Below, piece by piece: positions 35,362-44,463 of a DNA stretch of 54,467 nt. Numbering within the stretch: position 1 is the first letter of the stretch; each line of letters opens with the position of its first letter. Under the pieces are notes generated by a model. That model worked only from the letters and a program-made list of their open reading frames with translations. It ran no database searches and was not told the DNA's origin. Where the stretch lies: contig JAUQZC010000085.1 of assembly GCA_030587435.1 (NCBI GenBank), forward strand, positions 1 to 54,467. Direction: 5' to 3'. Source of the DNA: Candidatus Baldrarchaeota archaeon. Its GTDB lineage: Archaea; Asgardarchaeota; Baldrarchaeia; Baldrarchaeales; DXJG01. The position numbers and the translations under genes are program-made.

Positions 35362-36102
35362 GTGTGGGAATTTACTCTTTACGGTTTGTTATTGTCCGTG
35401 ATTGCCCTAGGACCTATTTTGGGTTTTTTCATATATAAAGCCGACTTTAAAGGCAATTTGTGGATAGTCTTTATTCTTGGCGGTGTAATATGGTTTTTAG
35501 CGTTAATTGCGAGAACACCTCTACTATTACTGCGATCCCTGTTTCCGCTGGAATTAGTTTATTACGCTTATGCGTCTATACTTGCAGGTTTATTTGAGGA
35601 ACTCTTCAGATACTTTTTCATGAAAAGATGGGGGAAATTTAGAAAAAGCAAAGCCCATGTTCTATCTATGGGTTTGGGATGGGGGTTCTTCGAAGCTCTT
35701 ATCATATATGTTTCCTCAATAATTTTAATAGCCATCTTCTTAGACTTAGGCGCGTCTATACCTGAACTTCCATCTTACACTTCGCCACATGAATTTTTTG
35801 TAGGTGGACTTGCAGGGGCGTTTGAAAGATGGGTTGCTGTTCTTCTACATGTTTCGCTTACTTTCCTGATTTTTCAAGCCCTTAGAAGAAAGATGTATTT
35901 GTATTTAGCTATAGCGATTCATGCAGCAGTTGATTTCGTCGCCGTGACAGTTGCTTATTTAACACAAAGCATAATTTTAACTGAACTTGTAATAACTGTT
36001 TTCGCATTAATGGTAGCGTTTTACGCACTTAAGGTACTTCAGGTATCTGAATGCGTCCCAGAAGAATCGTATCTATCCGCTTCTGAAATTTATCAAAACT
36101 AA
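35362..36102 (+). CDS. YhfC-like intramembrane metalloprotease
   Basis: A 246-residue polytopic membrane protein with about seven hydrophobic helices. The likely active-site features are AGLFEELFRYFFMKR (Glu-Glu), GLGWGFFEA (Glu), ERWVAVLLHVSLTF (Glu...His) and AIHAAVDFVA (His...Asp), matching the pattern of YhfC/PrsW/CPBP-type abortive-infection or membrane proteases. The substrate is unknown. GTG start at 35362 with GGGTGA upstream. It stands between moeA and hypA, with ~230 and ~120 base gaps, and is probably its own unit. Confidence 0.75.
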   Translation: MWEFTLYGLLLSVIALGPILGFFIYKADFKGNLWIVFILGGVIWFLALIARTPLLLLRSLFPLELVYYAYASILAGLFEELFRYFFMKRWGKFRKSKAHVLSMGLGWGFFEALIIYVSSIILIAIFLDLGASIPELPSYTSPHEFFVGGLAGAFERWVAVLLHVSLTFLIFQALRRKMYLYLAIAIHAAVDFVAVTVAYLTQSIILTELVITVFALMVAFYALKVLQVSECVPEESYLSASEIYQN

Positions 36103-36222
36103 CGAGGACAATGGAAACTGCGAGCTAACATATTGTTTTTTATAAAAGTAGATAAACGAAGACTGAATTCTATGGAAAAATTAAAAAGTTTAAAGGGTCT
36201 GAAAGGTTTGAAGTGAACTGTT

Positions 36223-36612
36223 ATGCACGAGTTTTCAATGGCTCAGCAAATCTTTAACATAGTGATGAAAGTAGCTAAAGAAAATGGCGTGGAGAAAATC
36301 TTAGAGATAAATCTTGAGGTTGGACAGTTAACGTTCCTTAACCCAGATCAACTTAAATTTGCTTTAAAAGTGCTTTCTGAGGACACAATAGCCCAAGATG
36401 CGAAAATCAAAATAGAAGTTATCCAACCCGAAATTCGATGTAATAGCTGTAAATATACTGGTAAAATAAGCTATAATGGGCCTGAATATCACGTAATTTA
36501 CCCTGTTGTGTTCTTGAAATGCCCAAAATGCGGAAGTACAGATGTTGAAATTACTAGGGGTAAGGAATGCAATATTAAAAATATCAAAGCAATCAGGAAA
36601 GAGGCTACCTAG
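36223..36612 (+). CDS. hypA: Hydrogenase nickel-incorporation protein HypA
   Basis: A 129-residue protein beginning with the conserved MHEFSMAQQI, whose first His and Met-His amine form the nickel site. Zinc-binding pairs are CNSCKYTG and CPKCGST. HypA delivers Ni to [NiFe]-hydrogenase large subunits, or to urease in some organisms. Neither hypB nor hydrogenase genes are in the window. Its stop overlaps convergently by eight bases with the UspA gene. The frame starts right at the conserved Met, so the start is clear; GTGAACTGTT precedes it. Length is slightly above the usual 113-120 because of a short insertion. Confidence 0.95.
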   Translation: MHEFSMAQQIFNIVMKVAKENGVEKILEINLEVGQLTFLNPDQLKFALKVLSEDTIAQDAKIKIEVIQPEIRCNSCKYTGKISYNGPEYHVIYPVVFLKCPKCGSTDVEITRGKECNIKNIKAIRKEAT

Positions 36613-37594
36613 TTGGAACCAGTAACACGAAGTTGCATTTCCTTACGACGTATTCCGCTACTCTTCCCAATTTGTCAATTTCTTCTGCAGCCTTATTTAT
36701 AACTATGATACCACCTATATCCTTCAGTTCCTTCAAAATTTCTTCAATCGGAGACCCTACTTTAACCCTAATCTCTACATCCTTAATCCCAATGTTTCTA
36801 ATATTCTTAGCAGCCACCGCTAAAAGTTCCTCTCTACTCTTCTTTAACTCATCTGCGACATCAACCATACTCTTTCCACTTGCCTCCGCCCTTAACTGGA
36901 CCTCTTCTGCATCAATTACCGATAACAGATAGATCCTTCCGCCAGGCTTAGCTAAAGCTACGCCATACCCTAAATTATCCAATTTTTTCTCAGTTCCCTT
37001 AATCAAAACTACAACGTTATTAAATACTTCCTCAGATACTTCAATCCCTTCTTCAACAATCATTACAGGCAGCTGTACTTTCCACAGAAGATGCTCGGTA
37101 ACCATCCCTAACCGTATCTCCTCCTCCGTTGGTGGCAATATTTCTCCGTAATGCTTTGGTACAACCACAAGTTCGGCTTTTTCTTCATCAATGGCCTCTG
37201 TAAGTTTTTCAGATATAACTCCCTCTTTCACCGCTTCTCCTGAAAGCGATATCCCCTCAACCACTATGTGCTTTGCAGCTCTATGAATCTCGTTCTTAGT
37301 CCTCTCAACTAGCTCCGGCAAGTCCTCTGGCTTTTCTCTAACAGCGTCTATCAAAGATATTACAGAGACTTCTGCATTGAATTTTTTTGCTAAAAATTCC
37401 CCCGCAAGAATAGCGTTATTATGTTTCTCGAAATCGCTGATGATAATCATAATTCTATGTATTTCCGGTATGGTTGGAACCACTTTAAGTACTTCGAAAG
37501 CTGGTTTAACTCTTGAAACTTCCTCCATGAATTTCTCGATTAATTCCTCTCTAGTTTTCGATTTTAGCTTTGGTGGCTTCTCTTCCTCAGACAT
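36605..37594 (-). CDS. Tandem universal stress protein (two UspA domains)
   Basis: A 329-residue protein with a charged N-terminal tail and two Rossmann-like UspA domains, about 42-180 (IHRIMIIISDFEK ... AELVVVPKHYGEILP) and about 185-329 (NVVVLIKGTEKKLDN ... GIIVINKAAEEIDK ... RKCNFVLLVPTR). The canonical ATP-binding G-x2-G-x9-G-S/T is not clearly conserved in either repeat, so it may be non-ATP binding. It follows the anion permease by three bases, suggesting joint expression and a role as cytoplasmic regulator of that transporter, as seen with other Usp-transporter pairs. It overlaps hypA's end. Confidence 0.88.
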   Translation of the reverse strand: MSEEEKPPKLKSKTREELIEKFMEEVSRVKPAFEVLKVVPTIPEIHRIMIIISDFEKHNNAILAGEFLAKKFNAEVSVISLIDAVREKPEDLPELVERTKNEIHRAAKHIVVEGISLSGEAVKEGVISEKLTEAIDEEKAELVVVPKHYGEILPPTEEEIRLGMVTEHLLWKVQLPVMIVEEGIEVSEEVFNNVVVLIKGTEKKLDNLGYGVALAKPGGRIYLLSVIDAEEVQLRAEASGKSMVDVADELKKSREELLAVAAKNIRNIGIKDVEIRVKVGSPIEEILKELKDIGGIIVINKAAEEIDKLGRVAEYVVRKCNFVLLVPTR

Positions 37595-37597
37595 TTC

Positions 37598-38896
37598 TTA
37601 ACCTCCGAATACAAGTATAACATATATAAAGCTAATAAAAATCTGTAGTATTGCAAGCGGTGCACCTACTTTTACAAACTCCTTAAAAGATATTCCGTAA
37701 CCCTCCTTCTTCGCAATACCAAGCATGATAATACCAGTAGGGCTTGCTATGGGGGTAAAATTCCCGCCAAAAACAGCGCCATATAGGAGTGCCCACCAAA
37801 GAGGCGTAATATTCAGTCCAGTTAAAGCAGACAAATCCTTCACAACCGGAATCAAGGTAAGAGTCATGGCGATGTTGTCAATAACAGCAGAAAGTAATCC
37901 CCCAATTAAAATCAATAGTAATGTTGCGATTAAGAGGTTTGAACCAACCACATGTGAAAGGCCTTTTGCAACCTCTTCCAAAAGTCCACTTTTTTCAACA
38001 GACCCTATTAAAACAAAGAATCCTACAAAAAAGAATATAGTACCCCAGTCTAGGCCTCTAAGAACTTCCTCTGGATCCATTCCACTTAAAAACAGAAGTA
38101 ATACCCCACACAGCATGGCAACAACTTCAAGCGTAAGATGAAGTTTATCATAAATTGCAAAAAGAATTATGGTAAGAGTTAACACAGCTAAACTTTTCCA
38201 GAATAGTTTTTTATCGGTGACAACGACCCATGGATCTATTTCCTCCAAAACGGACATCTCAGCTCTAAATTCTTTTGGAATATCGTCCTTAAATCTAAAC
38301 AAAAGGATATTTATTACAACGAGAACAAGAGTTAAAGAGAAAGGCATGGAAAATGTAGTAAATTGAAGAAATGTCCATCCAGCTGGTCTACTGATTAAAA
38401 TTGCCGGTATATTTCCAATTAAGGTCATTAAACTCCCAATATCTGTTATGATTGCTTCTGCTATAAGGAAGGGTATTGGATTTATTCTCAGTGGTGTAAG
38501 TGTAAGTACGGTAAGAGTTCCAATAATCAGCATGGTAGTTATATTACCGATGATGCCTCCAAGAGAAGCAGTAAGGAGACAAAAAATCACAAATAATCGT
38601 TTAGGTTTATACCCGCTTGCTTTTATAGCTTTTAAAGCTATAAACTGAAAAATCCCACTCCCCCTTGAGACTTCCACCAAAATCATAATTCCAACAATAA
38701 TTCCAAGTGTCCTGAAATCAATAAAGCTGACAATATCTTTTGCGTCAAATAAACCGAATAAAAAACCAACCATTCCACCTATTGCAGCTCCAATTAAGGC
38801 TGCTATACTTTTATGAACCACTTCCGTTATAATAAGTGTATATATTACCACCAAAATTAACACATAAATGATTATTACAAGTGTAGATACAACCAT
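37598..38896 (-). CDS. ArsB/NhaD-type ion transporter (first copy)
   Basis: A 432-residue polytopic membrane protein with 11-12 hydrophobic helices, belonging to the ArsB/NhaD (IT) superfamily: KSIAALIGAAIGGMVGF, GNITTMLIIGTLTVL, FVLIGSVEKSGLLEE, and GGNFTPIASPTGIIMLGIA. Members exchange arsenite, citrate, dicarboxylates or Na+/H+. No arsR or arsA-like partner is adjacent, so substrate is open. Its 3' region shares long identical DNA with the paralogue at 39162-40463. The adjacent Usp gene is three bases downstream. No signal sequence. Confidence 0.88.
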   Translation of the reverse strand: MVVSTLVIIIYVLILVVIYTLIITEVVHKSIAALIGAAIGGMVGFLFGLFDAKDIVSFIDFRTLGIIVGIMILVEVSRGSGIFQFIALKAIKASGYKPKRLFVIFCLLTASLGGIIGNITTMLIIGTLTVLTLTPLRINPIPFLIAEAIITDIGSLMTLIGNIPAILISRPAGWTFLQFTTFSMPFSLTLVLVVINILLFRFKDDIPKEFRAEMSVLEEIDPWVVVTDKKLFWKSLAVLTLTIILFAIYDKLHLTLEVVAMLCGVLLLFLSGMDPEEVLRGLDWGTIFFFVGFFVLIGSVEKSGLLEEVAKGLSHVVGSNLLIATLLLILIGGLLSAVIDNIAMTLTLIPVVKDLSALTGLNITPLWWALLYGAVFGGNFTPIASPTGIIMLGIAKKEGYGISFKEFVKVGAPLAILQIFISFIYVILVFGG

Positions 38897-39127
38897 CGAA
38901 AAGCACCTTATTCAATATCCTAGTAGGAATAGAAATGGAACCAATCATTACCTATTTCTTCGAATTCACAAATTCTGGGAAACTGTTTGCAAGAAAATAT
39001 ACTCGTTCTTTTTGATCGTTAACATAAGTCTTTGCAAAAATTAGCTTAGGAATTTTGTGGTGGCAACCCGTATATCCTTTTTAGACGTTAAAGGCAGTAG
39101 ATTCTAATATTTCCATACTATTAGGAA

Positions 39128-39161
39128 TTTTTGCTTATCTCGGCATCGAGATAAGCAAAAA
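39128..39161 (-). terminator. Perfect 15-base-pair hairpin directly after the stop codon
   Basis: TTTTTGCTTATCTCG (39128-39142) and CGAGATAAGCAAAAA (39147-39161) are exact complements around a GCAT loop. The hairpin abuts the TAG stop of the 39162-40463 gene with no spacing. It fits an RNA 3' end or processing signal; it could also be a protein-binding palindrome. Archaeal terminators are mostly T-rich without stable stems, so the assignment is tentative. Confidence 0.45.
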
Positions 39162-40463
39162 CTAGGCTCCGAATACAAGTATAACATATATAAAGCTAAT
39201 AAAAATCTGTAGTATTGCAAGCGGTGCACCTACTTTTACAAACTCCTTAAAAGATATTCCGTAACCCTCCTTCTTCGCAATACCAAGCATTGTGATTCCG
39301 CAAGGACTCGCCAAGGGAGTAAAGTTCCCACCCAATACCACACCATATAGGAGTGCCCACCAAAGAGGCGTAATATTCAGTCCAGTTAAAGCAGACAAAT
39401 CCTTCACAACCGGAATCAAGGTAAGAGTGATAGGAATGTTGTCGATAACAGCAGAAAGTAGTCCCCCAATCCACATTAACATTAGCATCGCGATCAGGAT
39501 ATTCGAGCCAGCTATGTGCGAAAGGCCTTTTGCAACCTCTTCTAAGAGCCCACTTCTCTCAATAGACCCTATTAGAACAAAGAATCCTACAAAAAAGAAT
39601 ATAGTACCCCAGTCTAGGCTTCTAAACACCTCCTCTGGGTCGACTCCACTTAGAAACAGTAGTAGCACTCCTCCAAGCATGGCAACAAATTCAAGTGTGA
39701 GACGAAGCCTATCATAAATTATAAAAAGAATTATGGTTAAGGAAAGTATTATTAAACTTTTCCAGAATAGTTTTTTATCGGTGACAACGACCCATGGATC
39801 TATTTCTTCAAAAATTGCTATGTCAAATTCGAATTTCGCGGGGATTCTCTTTTTAAATATAAGTAAAAGAATGTTTATTGTAATAAGTACTAAGGCTATG
39901 CAGAAAGGCATGGAAAAAACCGTGAACTCAAAGAAGGACAGACCTGCTGCACTGCTAACTAAAATCGGTGGAATTCCACCAATTAGGGTCATTAGACTTC
40001 CAACATTTGATATAATTACTTCGGCGATAAGAAAGGGTACTGGATTTACTCCGAGTGGTATCAAGGTTAATACTGTCAGTGTTCCTATGATTAGCATAGC
40101 TGTTATGTTTCCTATTATCCCTGAGAGGAAAGCTGTAAGAAGGCAAAAGATAACGAAAAGTCTTCTAGGTTTATAACCGCTCATCCTAATAGCTTTTAAA
40201 GCTATAAACTGAAAAAGACCGCTCCTTCTTGAAACATCCACCAAAATCATAACTCCGATAATGATTCCAAGTGTTCTGAGGTCAATAAACCCACCCACCT
40301 CTGTTACGTCAAAAAGCCCCAGGAAACTGCCAACAATTACACTTATTGCAGCTCCAATTAAGGCTGCTATGCTTTTATGAACCACTTCCGTTATAATAAG
40401 TACGTATACCAGTATTAGAAGTAATACGTAGATAACCATTCCAATAAGCGAGGAACTGATCAT
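39162..40463 (-). CDS. ArsB/NhaD-type ion transporter (second copy)
   Basis: A 433-residue paralogue of the transporter at 37598, in tandem and same orientation, with ~80% identical protein. Motifs match: GAAISVIVGSFLGLFD, GNITAMLIIGTLTVL, FVLIGSIERSGLLEE, GGNFTPLASPCGITMLGIA. The second copy has Leu-Ala-Ser-Pro-Cys where the first has Ile-Ala-Ser-Pro-Thr in the ion-binding loop, hinting at different specificity. ATG 40463 has AAGGTGATTTT upstream. A perfect hairpin lies after the stop and separates it from the first copy by 265 bases. Confidence 0.88.
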   Translation of the reverse strand: MISSSLIGMVIYVLLLILVYVLIITEVVHKSIAALIGAAISVIVGSFLGLFDVTEVGGFIDLRTLGIIIGVMILVDVSRRSGLFQFIALKAIRMSGYKPRRLFVIFCLLTAFLSGIIGNITAMLIIGTLTVLTLIPLGVNPVPFLIAEVIISNVGSLMTLIGGIPPILVSSAAGLSFFEFTVFSMPFCIALVLITINILLLIFKKRIPAKFEFDIAIFEEIDPWVVVTDKKLFWKSLIILSLTIILFIIYDRLRLTLEFVAMLGGVLLLFLSGVDPEEVFRSLDWGTIFFFVGFFVLIGSIERSGLLEEVAKGLSHIAGSNILIAMLMLMWIGGLLSAVIDNIPITLTLIPVVKDLSALTGLNITPLWWALLYGVVLGGNFTPLASPCGITMLGIAKKEGYGISFKEFVKVGAPLAILQIFISFIYVILVFGA

Positions 40464-40744
40464 TTATAAAATCACCTTCCCGGTTTTGGCGAAGTAGCTT
40501 ACGTCTCAATGATGTTCAATCAATTCGTCCTATAGCATCCAAAATGATGTTATAAGAACAGTTTATATATTAACTTAATTCTAACAATTTAATACTGGGT
40601 TGTTTTGCCTAAATCTAACTTAGTAACATTACGATATATAAAATTAAACACTAAAATATAGCTATCCTATTTAATAAAACGATATTTTAGACTCCAATAA
40701 TTTTAACGAGTTCTGCCGACAGTTGAAGACAAATAAAATAAATA

Positions 40745-43700
40745 TTATTTACGTTTTTTCGTGGATTTCTGGAGGTCTCTTAATCTTATACTTTTACTTT
40801 GCCTTATCCATATCTCACCGATAACATTTTGAAGCATTTTTACGTATTCAGGCATATCCGTAACTAAAGCTATCACTTCTCCTTCTTCTGGTAATGGAGC
40901 AATAAGTAATTCTTTTCCATCCCTTATAATTCCATAGCAATCTCTTTGAGACCTTAGTCTAAATCTGATGGTCTTTAATTTCAATATCTCTCTAATCTTC
41001 TCGTTATCTTCAGGTATTTTCGCATCTGTAATTATGTAAATCCTTTTCGGAGATCCTAATTTTTTAATATCATCCTTGAACATTAAGGCATCGTCTAGGC
41101 TCGGAAACACAAGTGTTAAACTCTTCTCGGTGCGGTTTATTGCGTTCCTAATATATGTGAAGACTGCGTCCCTGCCCATTATATACCAAATTCTTTCGAC
41201 TTCCAGCGGTTTAATCTTCTTTATTTCTTCCCAAATGTAAGTTAGGGCATCCCTAGTTTCTGTTGTTTTTTTAACTAATCCTTTGAGAAGTTCCTCAAGT
41301 TTCAATTTGATAAGGAGAGTCTTAAGTTCACCGGGTATTTCTGCTAAGTTCCTTTCTATTTTTTTATGCAAATCGGCGGTTTTTGAAACATATTCATTGA
41401 TATGTGACGATAGTGATTTCACTACGCTGTCCGAAACATTATTGACAAAGTTATTTACCAACGCTGAAACACTTGAAGTCAATGTTGACCTACTCTTTTC
41501 CAGTTTTTCGAACAAACTATATCTATCTTGCTCTATTTCAACTAAAGTTTTCTCCATCTCGTTTTTGATGTTTGTGCACATTTCAGCTTGCTTATTTTTC
41601 TCTTTCTCTATAATTTTCTCCAGTGACGTCCTGAAGTCGCTAATATAGGTTCTAAATTTTTGTAACTGACTGTCAGAAATATTGGATATAGATGTTTTCA
41701 ACGTGTTAATCGAATTGCTAATTGTTTTAGAGGACATATTTAATATTTCTGTAATCTTTTTCTTAGTTTCCATGAGTTTGCCATTTAATTTTTCATTACT
41801 GCTTTGTATCTGAGATAAAACATTTTTCTGGCCTGTTATCCAAGTTTCCTTGAATTCCGTAAGATGTTCTAACATTACACTTGAAATTTTCTCCTCAGCA
41901 CCATCCACAGCTTTTGTTAACGTGTCCATAAGATTACTAACGGTTTCCTGCGTTTCTCTAACAAGATTTATAGTGTGATTTTCAGTTTTCTGTAAAGTGA
42001 CTTCTAACGTTCTTTTGGTGTTTTCAATTATTTCATTCGTAGTGTTTCTGATTTTCTCGATTTGGTTAGAAATCTCTTCTACTTTTTGCATATGAGAAGA
42101 AACAGTTTCCTCAACCGTTTGTTTGCCTTCTTCGACAAAACTTCGTATGGTTTCTGCCGATAACGTTTTTGCTACTTTTGATTCTGTTTCTAAAATGTAA
42201 GAATTAAGTTTTCCAGTAAGATCTTTTACCTCGTTTTCTCTGTTTTCTAATAGTTGTTGCAGTTTTTTCTGAAGACTAGATCTTACTCTTTCATTTTTAA
42301 TTTTGTATTCCTCTACAATCTGTGAAATAGTCCTTTTAACGGTTTCTTCTAGTTTTTTTGCTTCCTGCGTGGCAGAGTTCTGCCAACTGGTCAAAGCACC
42401 ACTAACATCTTCTTTCACCACGCTAAAAATTTGATTTAAATTACTTAAATTAGCTTCAAGATTTGCTGCTACGTTATTTCCTGCAGTTTCTAGACCCTTT
42501 GAAAACTCTTGGAAGCAGTTATATATAGCAGCTAAAGTTGACTGTTCAACTTGAGAAGAAATGGTTCTAAGCAATTGTTCATATCCAGCTATTTTTTCTT
42601 CAGATGCAGTTTTTATGTTATTAATCGATTCAATGACTCTACTGGCTTCTGCGTCAATCGTCTCACTGAAATGTTTTTCTGTTGAGGTAAGCTTCTTCTC
42701 CAATGTTTCAATAATCATCCTTATATCATTAAGAGCTGTCGAAACGGTTTCTTTCACAGTTTTCTTAGCAATATCTGTGTGTTCCTTAAGTTTTAGGAGG
42801 CTTGATGAAACCATGCTTTCTATTTCTTGTTTTAACACGTTTATTTCTTCTATAAATTTCTCCACACGAGTCTCTATTTCCTTTTGATATTCTTCTTTCA
42901 ATTTCGATATTTCGCCCTCAATAGTTTCCTTAATAGTTTTAATAGACTCTGCAGTATTGTTAAGTAAATCTTGCATAGTTGACTGATAATTTTCTAATGT
43001 TGAAGTAAGTTTAGACCAAATTTTTTCCTCTACAGTACTTTGCGCTTCTTTAAGGGCTGCTATACCAGTATTAATGACATCAGCTGCGCTTTTCTCTAAG
43101 ACTTTCAAGACTTCTTCATAATCGGCAAGATTTTCCAATAATAACTGATTAGTTTCATCTCGAACAGTAGAAAACTCTTCTTTAACCCTCTCTAAATCTC
43201 TTTGCAAATAATTGCCAACGTTTACACCTGCATCTTTTAGCAATTCTGATATAGTGCTTCCTAGAGAAGACATTTTGCTAATAATTTCATTGCTAGCTTT
43301 ATCCAGATACTCTATAACAATATTTTTTGAAGAAGATATCAGATCCTTATTCTTTTCTAAGAGATCATTTAAATAGCTTTCTTCTTCTTTCAGCCATGTA
43401 TTCAAGTTGTTTTCGATATTATTCCTTATCTCAGAAACTGAATTGTTGAAAAACAGAGATATATCGGAGAGTGATTTACTAAGCAAATCACTTAAATCTG
43501 ACATCTTTTCTTTCTGAAGATTAATGCTTTCACCTAAAATTTCCATAGCTTTGCTTTGAATATTTGAGGTAGAAGTTTCAATTAACGTTAAACCGTTTTT
43601 ATAAGATACAGCAATGTTCTCAGAGATTTCTCCACTAGTTTTTTCCAACTCGCTGGTTATCTCTCTAATTGTATTTAAAAATTCGCTTGAAATATTGTCA

Positions 43701-44437
43701 ATGTTTGATCCAATGCCGCCCATTATGTTGTCTAAGGTGTCTAACGACTCAGTTTTCCAATTAGCAAAGCTTTTTTCAAAAAGTTTTTCCTCTTGTGAAA
43801 GCAACGTAGATGCTTGATCCTTCCATTCATAAAAAGTTGAGATCAAAGCCTTGGATCCTTCATTAATTAAGGTTCCAATTTTCTCTCTAATTGCGTTAAG
43901 TAGTTCTTCTTCCTCACTGCGAAGATTTTCAAAAAACTTAGAACTACCAGTATTGAGTTCTCTAAGGTTTTTCTCTAACTCTCCTAGACTTTTATTGCTT
44001 AGGCTTTCAATGTCGCTCCTGATAACTGATACTCTGCTTTTTAATGTCTCAATATTTTCCTCTAAAGATTTAAATATTTCATCGCCTATTTTTCCAACTG
44101 TTTTGTCAGTTTTTGCGAGGTATCTTCTGAATTCTCCTTTACTCACAGCAATTTTTTTCTCAATTGCAGTTTCGAGTTCACTTAAATACTCGGTAAAGGC
44201 TTTATAAGGCGGCGTGGTAATGTATCTCTCTACAATTCCAGGTAACTGTACAATAAGTCCTTTTTCCCTTAAATTTCCTAAGATGGCACAAACTTCTTCG
44301 TAAGGCATCTCTACATGTAATGCTATTTCCCCTGCGGTTATAGGGCCGTTCTTCAGAATTATCCTGTATACTTCCACTTCCTTTTCATTTAAAGATAAAT
44401 ATCGAGCAATAAAGGTCTTAAACTCCACCTTTTTCAC
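40745..44437 (-). CDS. Giant TrmB-like DNA-binding protein with a very long coiled coil
   Basis: A 1230-residue protein. Residues ~10-80 form a TrmB-type winged helix (LSLNEKEVEVYRIILKNGPI, then GEIALHVEMPYEEVCAILGN and EKGLIVQLPG). Residues ~85-1050 are an uninterrupted, Ser/Glu/Lys/Asn-rich coiled coil with heptad-like Leu/Ile/Val, no Trp-rich globular domain and little Cys. Residues ~1055-1215 read like the TrmB C-terminal domain (IWYIMGRDAVFTYIRNAI, SLTLVFPSLDDALM, RIYIITDAKIPED, ELLIAPLPEEG). TrmB regulators are ~250-340 residues, so the coiled coil is a huge insertion. Ribosome site GGTAGG precedes GTG 44437. It follows the gene at 44464 by 26 bases. Confidence 0.8.
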   Translation of the reverse strand: MKKVEFKTFIARYLSLNEKEVEVYRIILKNGPITAGEIALHVEMPYEEVCAILGNLREKGLIVQLPGIVERYITTPPYKAFTEYLSELETAIEKKIAVSKGEFRRYLAKTDKTVGKIGDEIFKSLEENIETLKSRVSVIRSDIESLSNKSLGELEKNLRELNTGSSKFFENLRSEEEELLNAIREKIGTLINEGSKALISTFYEWKDQASTLLSQEEKLFEKSFANWKTESLDTLDNIMGGIGSNIDNISSEFLNTIREITSELEKTSGEISENIAVSYKNGLTLIETSTSNIQSKAMEILGESINLQKEKMSDLSDLLSKSLSDISLFFNNSVSEIRNNIENNLNTWLKEEESYLNDLLEKNKDLISSSKNIVIEYLDKASNEIISKMSSLGSTISELLKDAGVNVGNYLQRDLERVKEEFSTVRDETNQLLLENLADYEEVLKVLEKSAADVINTGIAALKEAQSTVEEKIWSKLTSTLENYQSTMQDLLNNTAESIKTIKETIEGEISKLKEEYQKEIETRVEKFIEEINVLKQEIESMVSSSLLKLKEHTDIAKKTVKETVSTALNDIRMIIETLEKKLTSTEKHFSETIDAEASRVIESINNIKTASEEKIAGYEQLLRTISSQVEQSTLAAIYNCFQEFSKGLETAGNNVAANLEANLSNLNQIFSVVKEDVSGALTSWQNSATQEAKKLEETVKRTISQIVEEYKIKNERVRSSLQKKLQQLLENRENEVKDLTGKLNSYILETESKVAKTLSAETIRSFVEEGKQTVEETVSSHMQKVEEISNQIEKIRNTTNEIIENTKRTLEVTLQKTENHTINLVRETQETVSNLMDTLTKAVDGAEEKISSVMLEHLTEFKETWITGQKNVLSQIQSSNEKLNGKLMETKKKITEILNMSSKTISNSINTLKTSISNISDSQLQKFRTYISDFRTSLEKIIEKEKNKQAEMCTNIKNEMEKTLVEIEQDRYSLFEKLEKSRSTLTSSVSALVNNFVNNVSDSVVKSLSSHINEYVSKTADLHKKIERNLAEIPGELKTLLIKLKLEELLKGLVKKTTETRDALTYIWEEIKKIKPLEVERIWYIMGRDAVFTYIRNAINRTEKSLTLVFPSLDDALMFKDDIKKLGSPKRIYIITDAKIPEDNEKIREILKLKTIRFRLRSQRDCYGIIRDGKELLIAPLPEEGEVIALVTDMPEYVKMLQNVIGEIWIRQSKSIRLRDLQKSTKKRK

Positions 44438-44463
44438 TACCTACCCCCACCTATTTTTATTTG

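Noticed and set aside
36172..36216. Short repetitive peptide frame MEKLKSLKGLKGLK before hypA
   Set aside because: Only 14 codons, no clear ribosome site, and explained by an AAG/TTA-rich local repeat.
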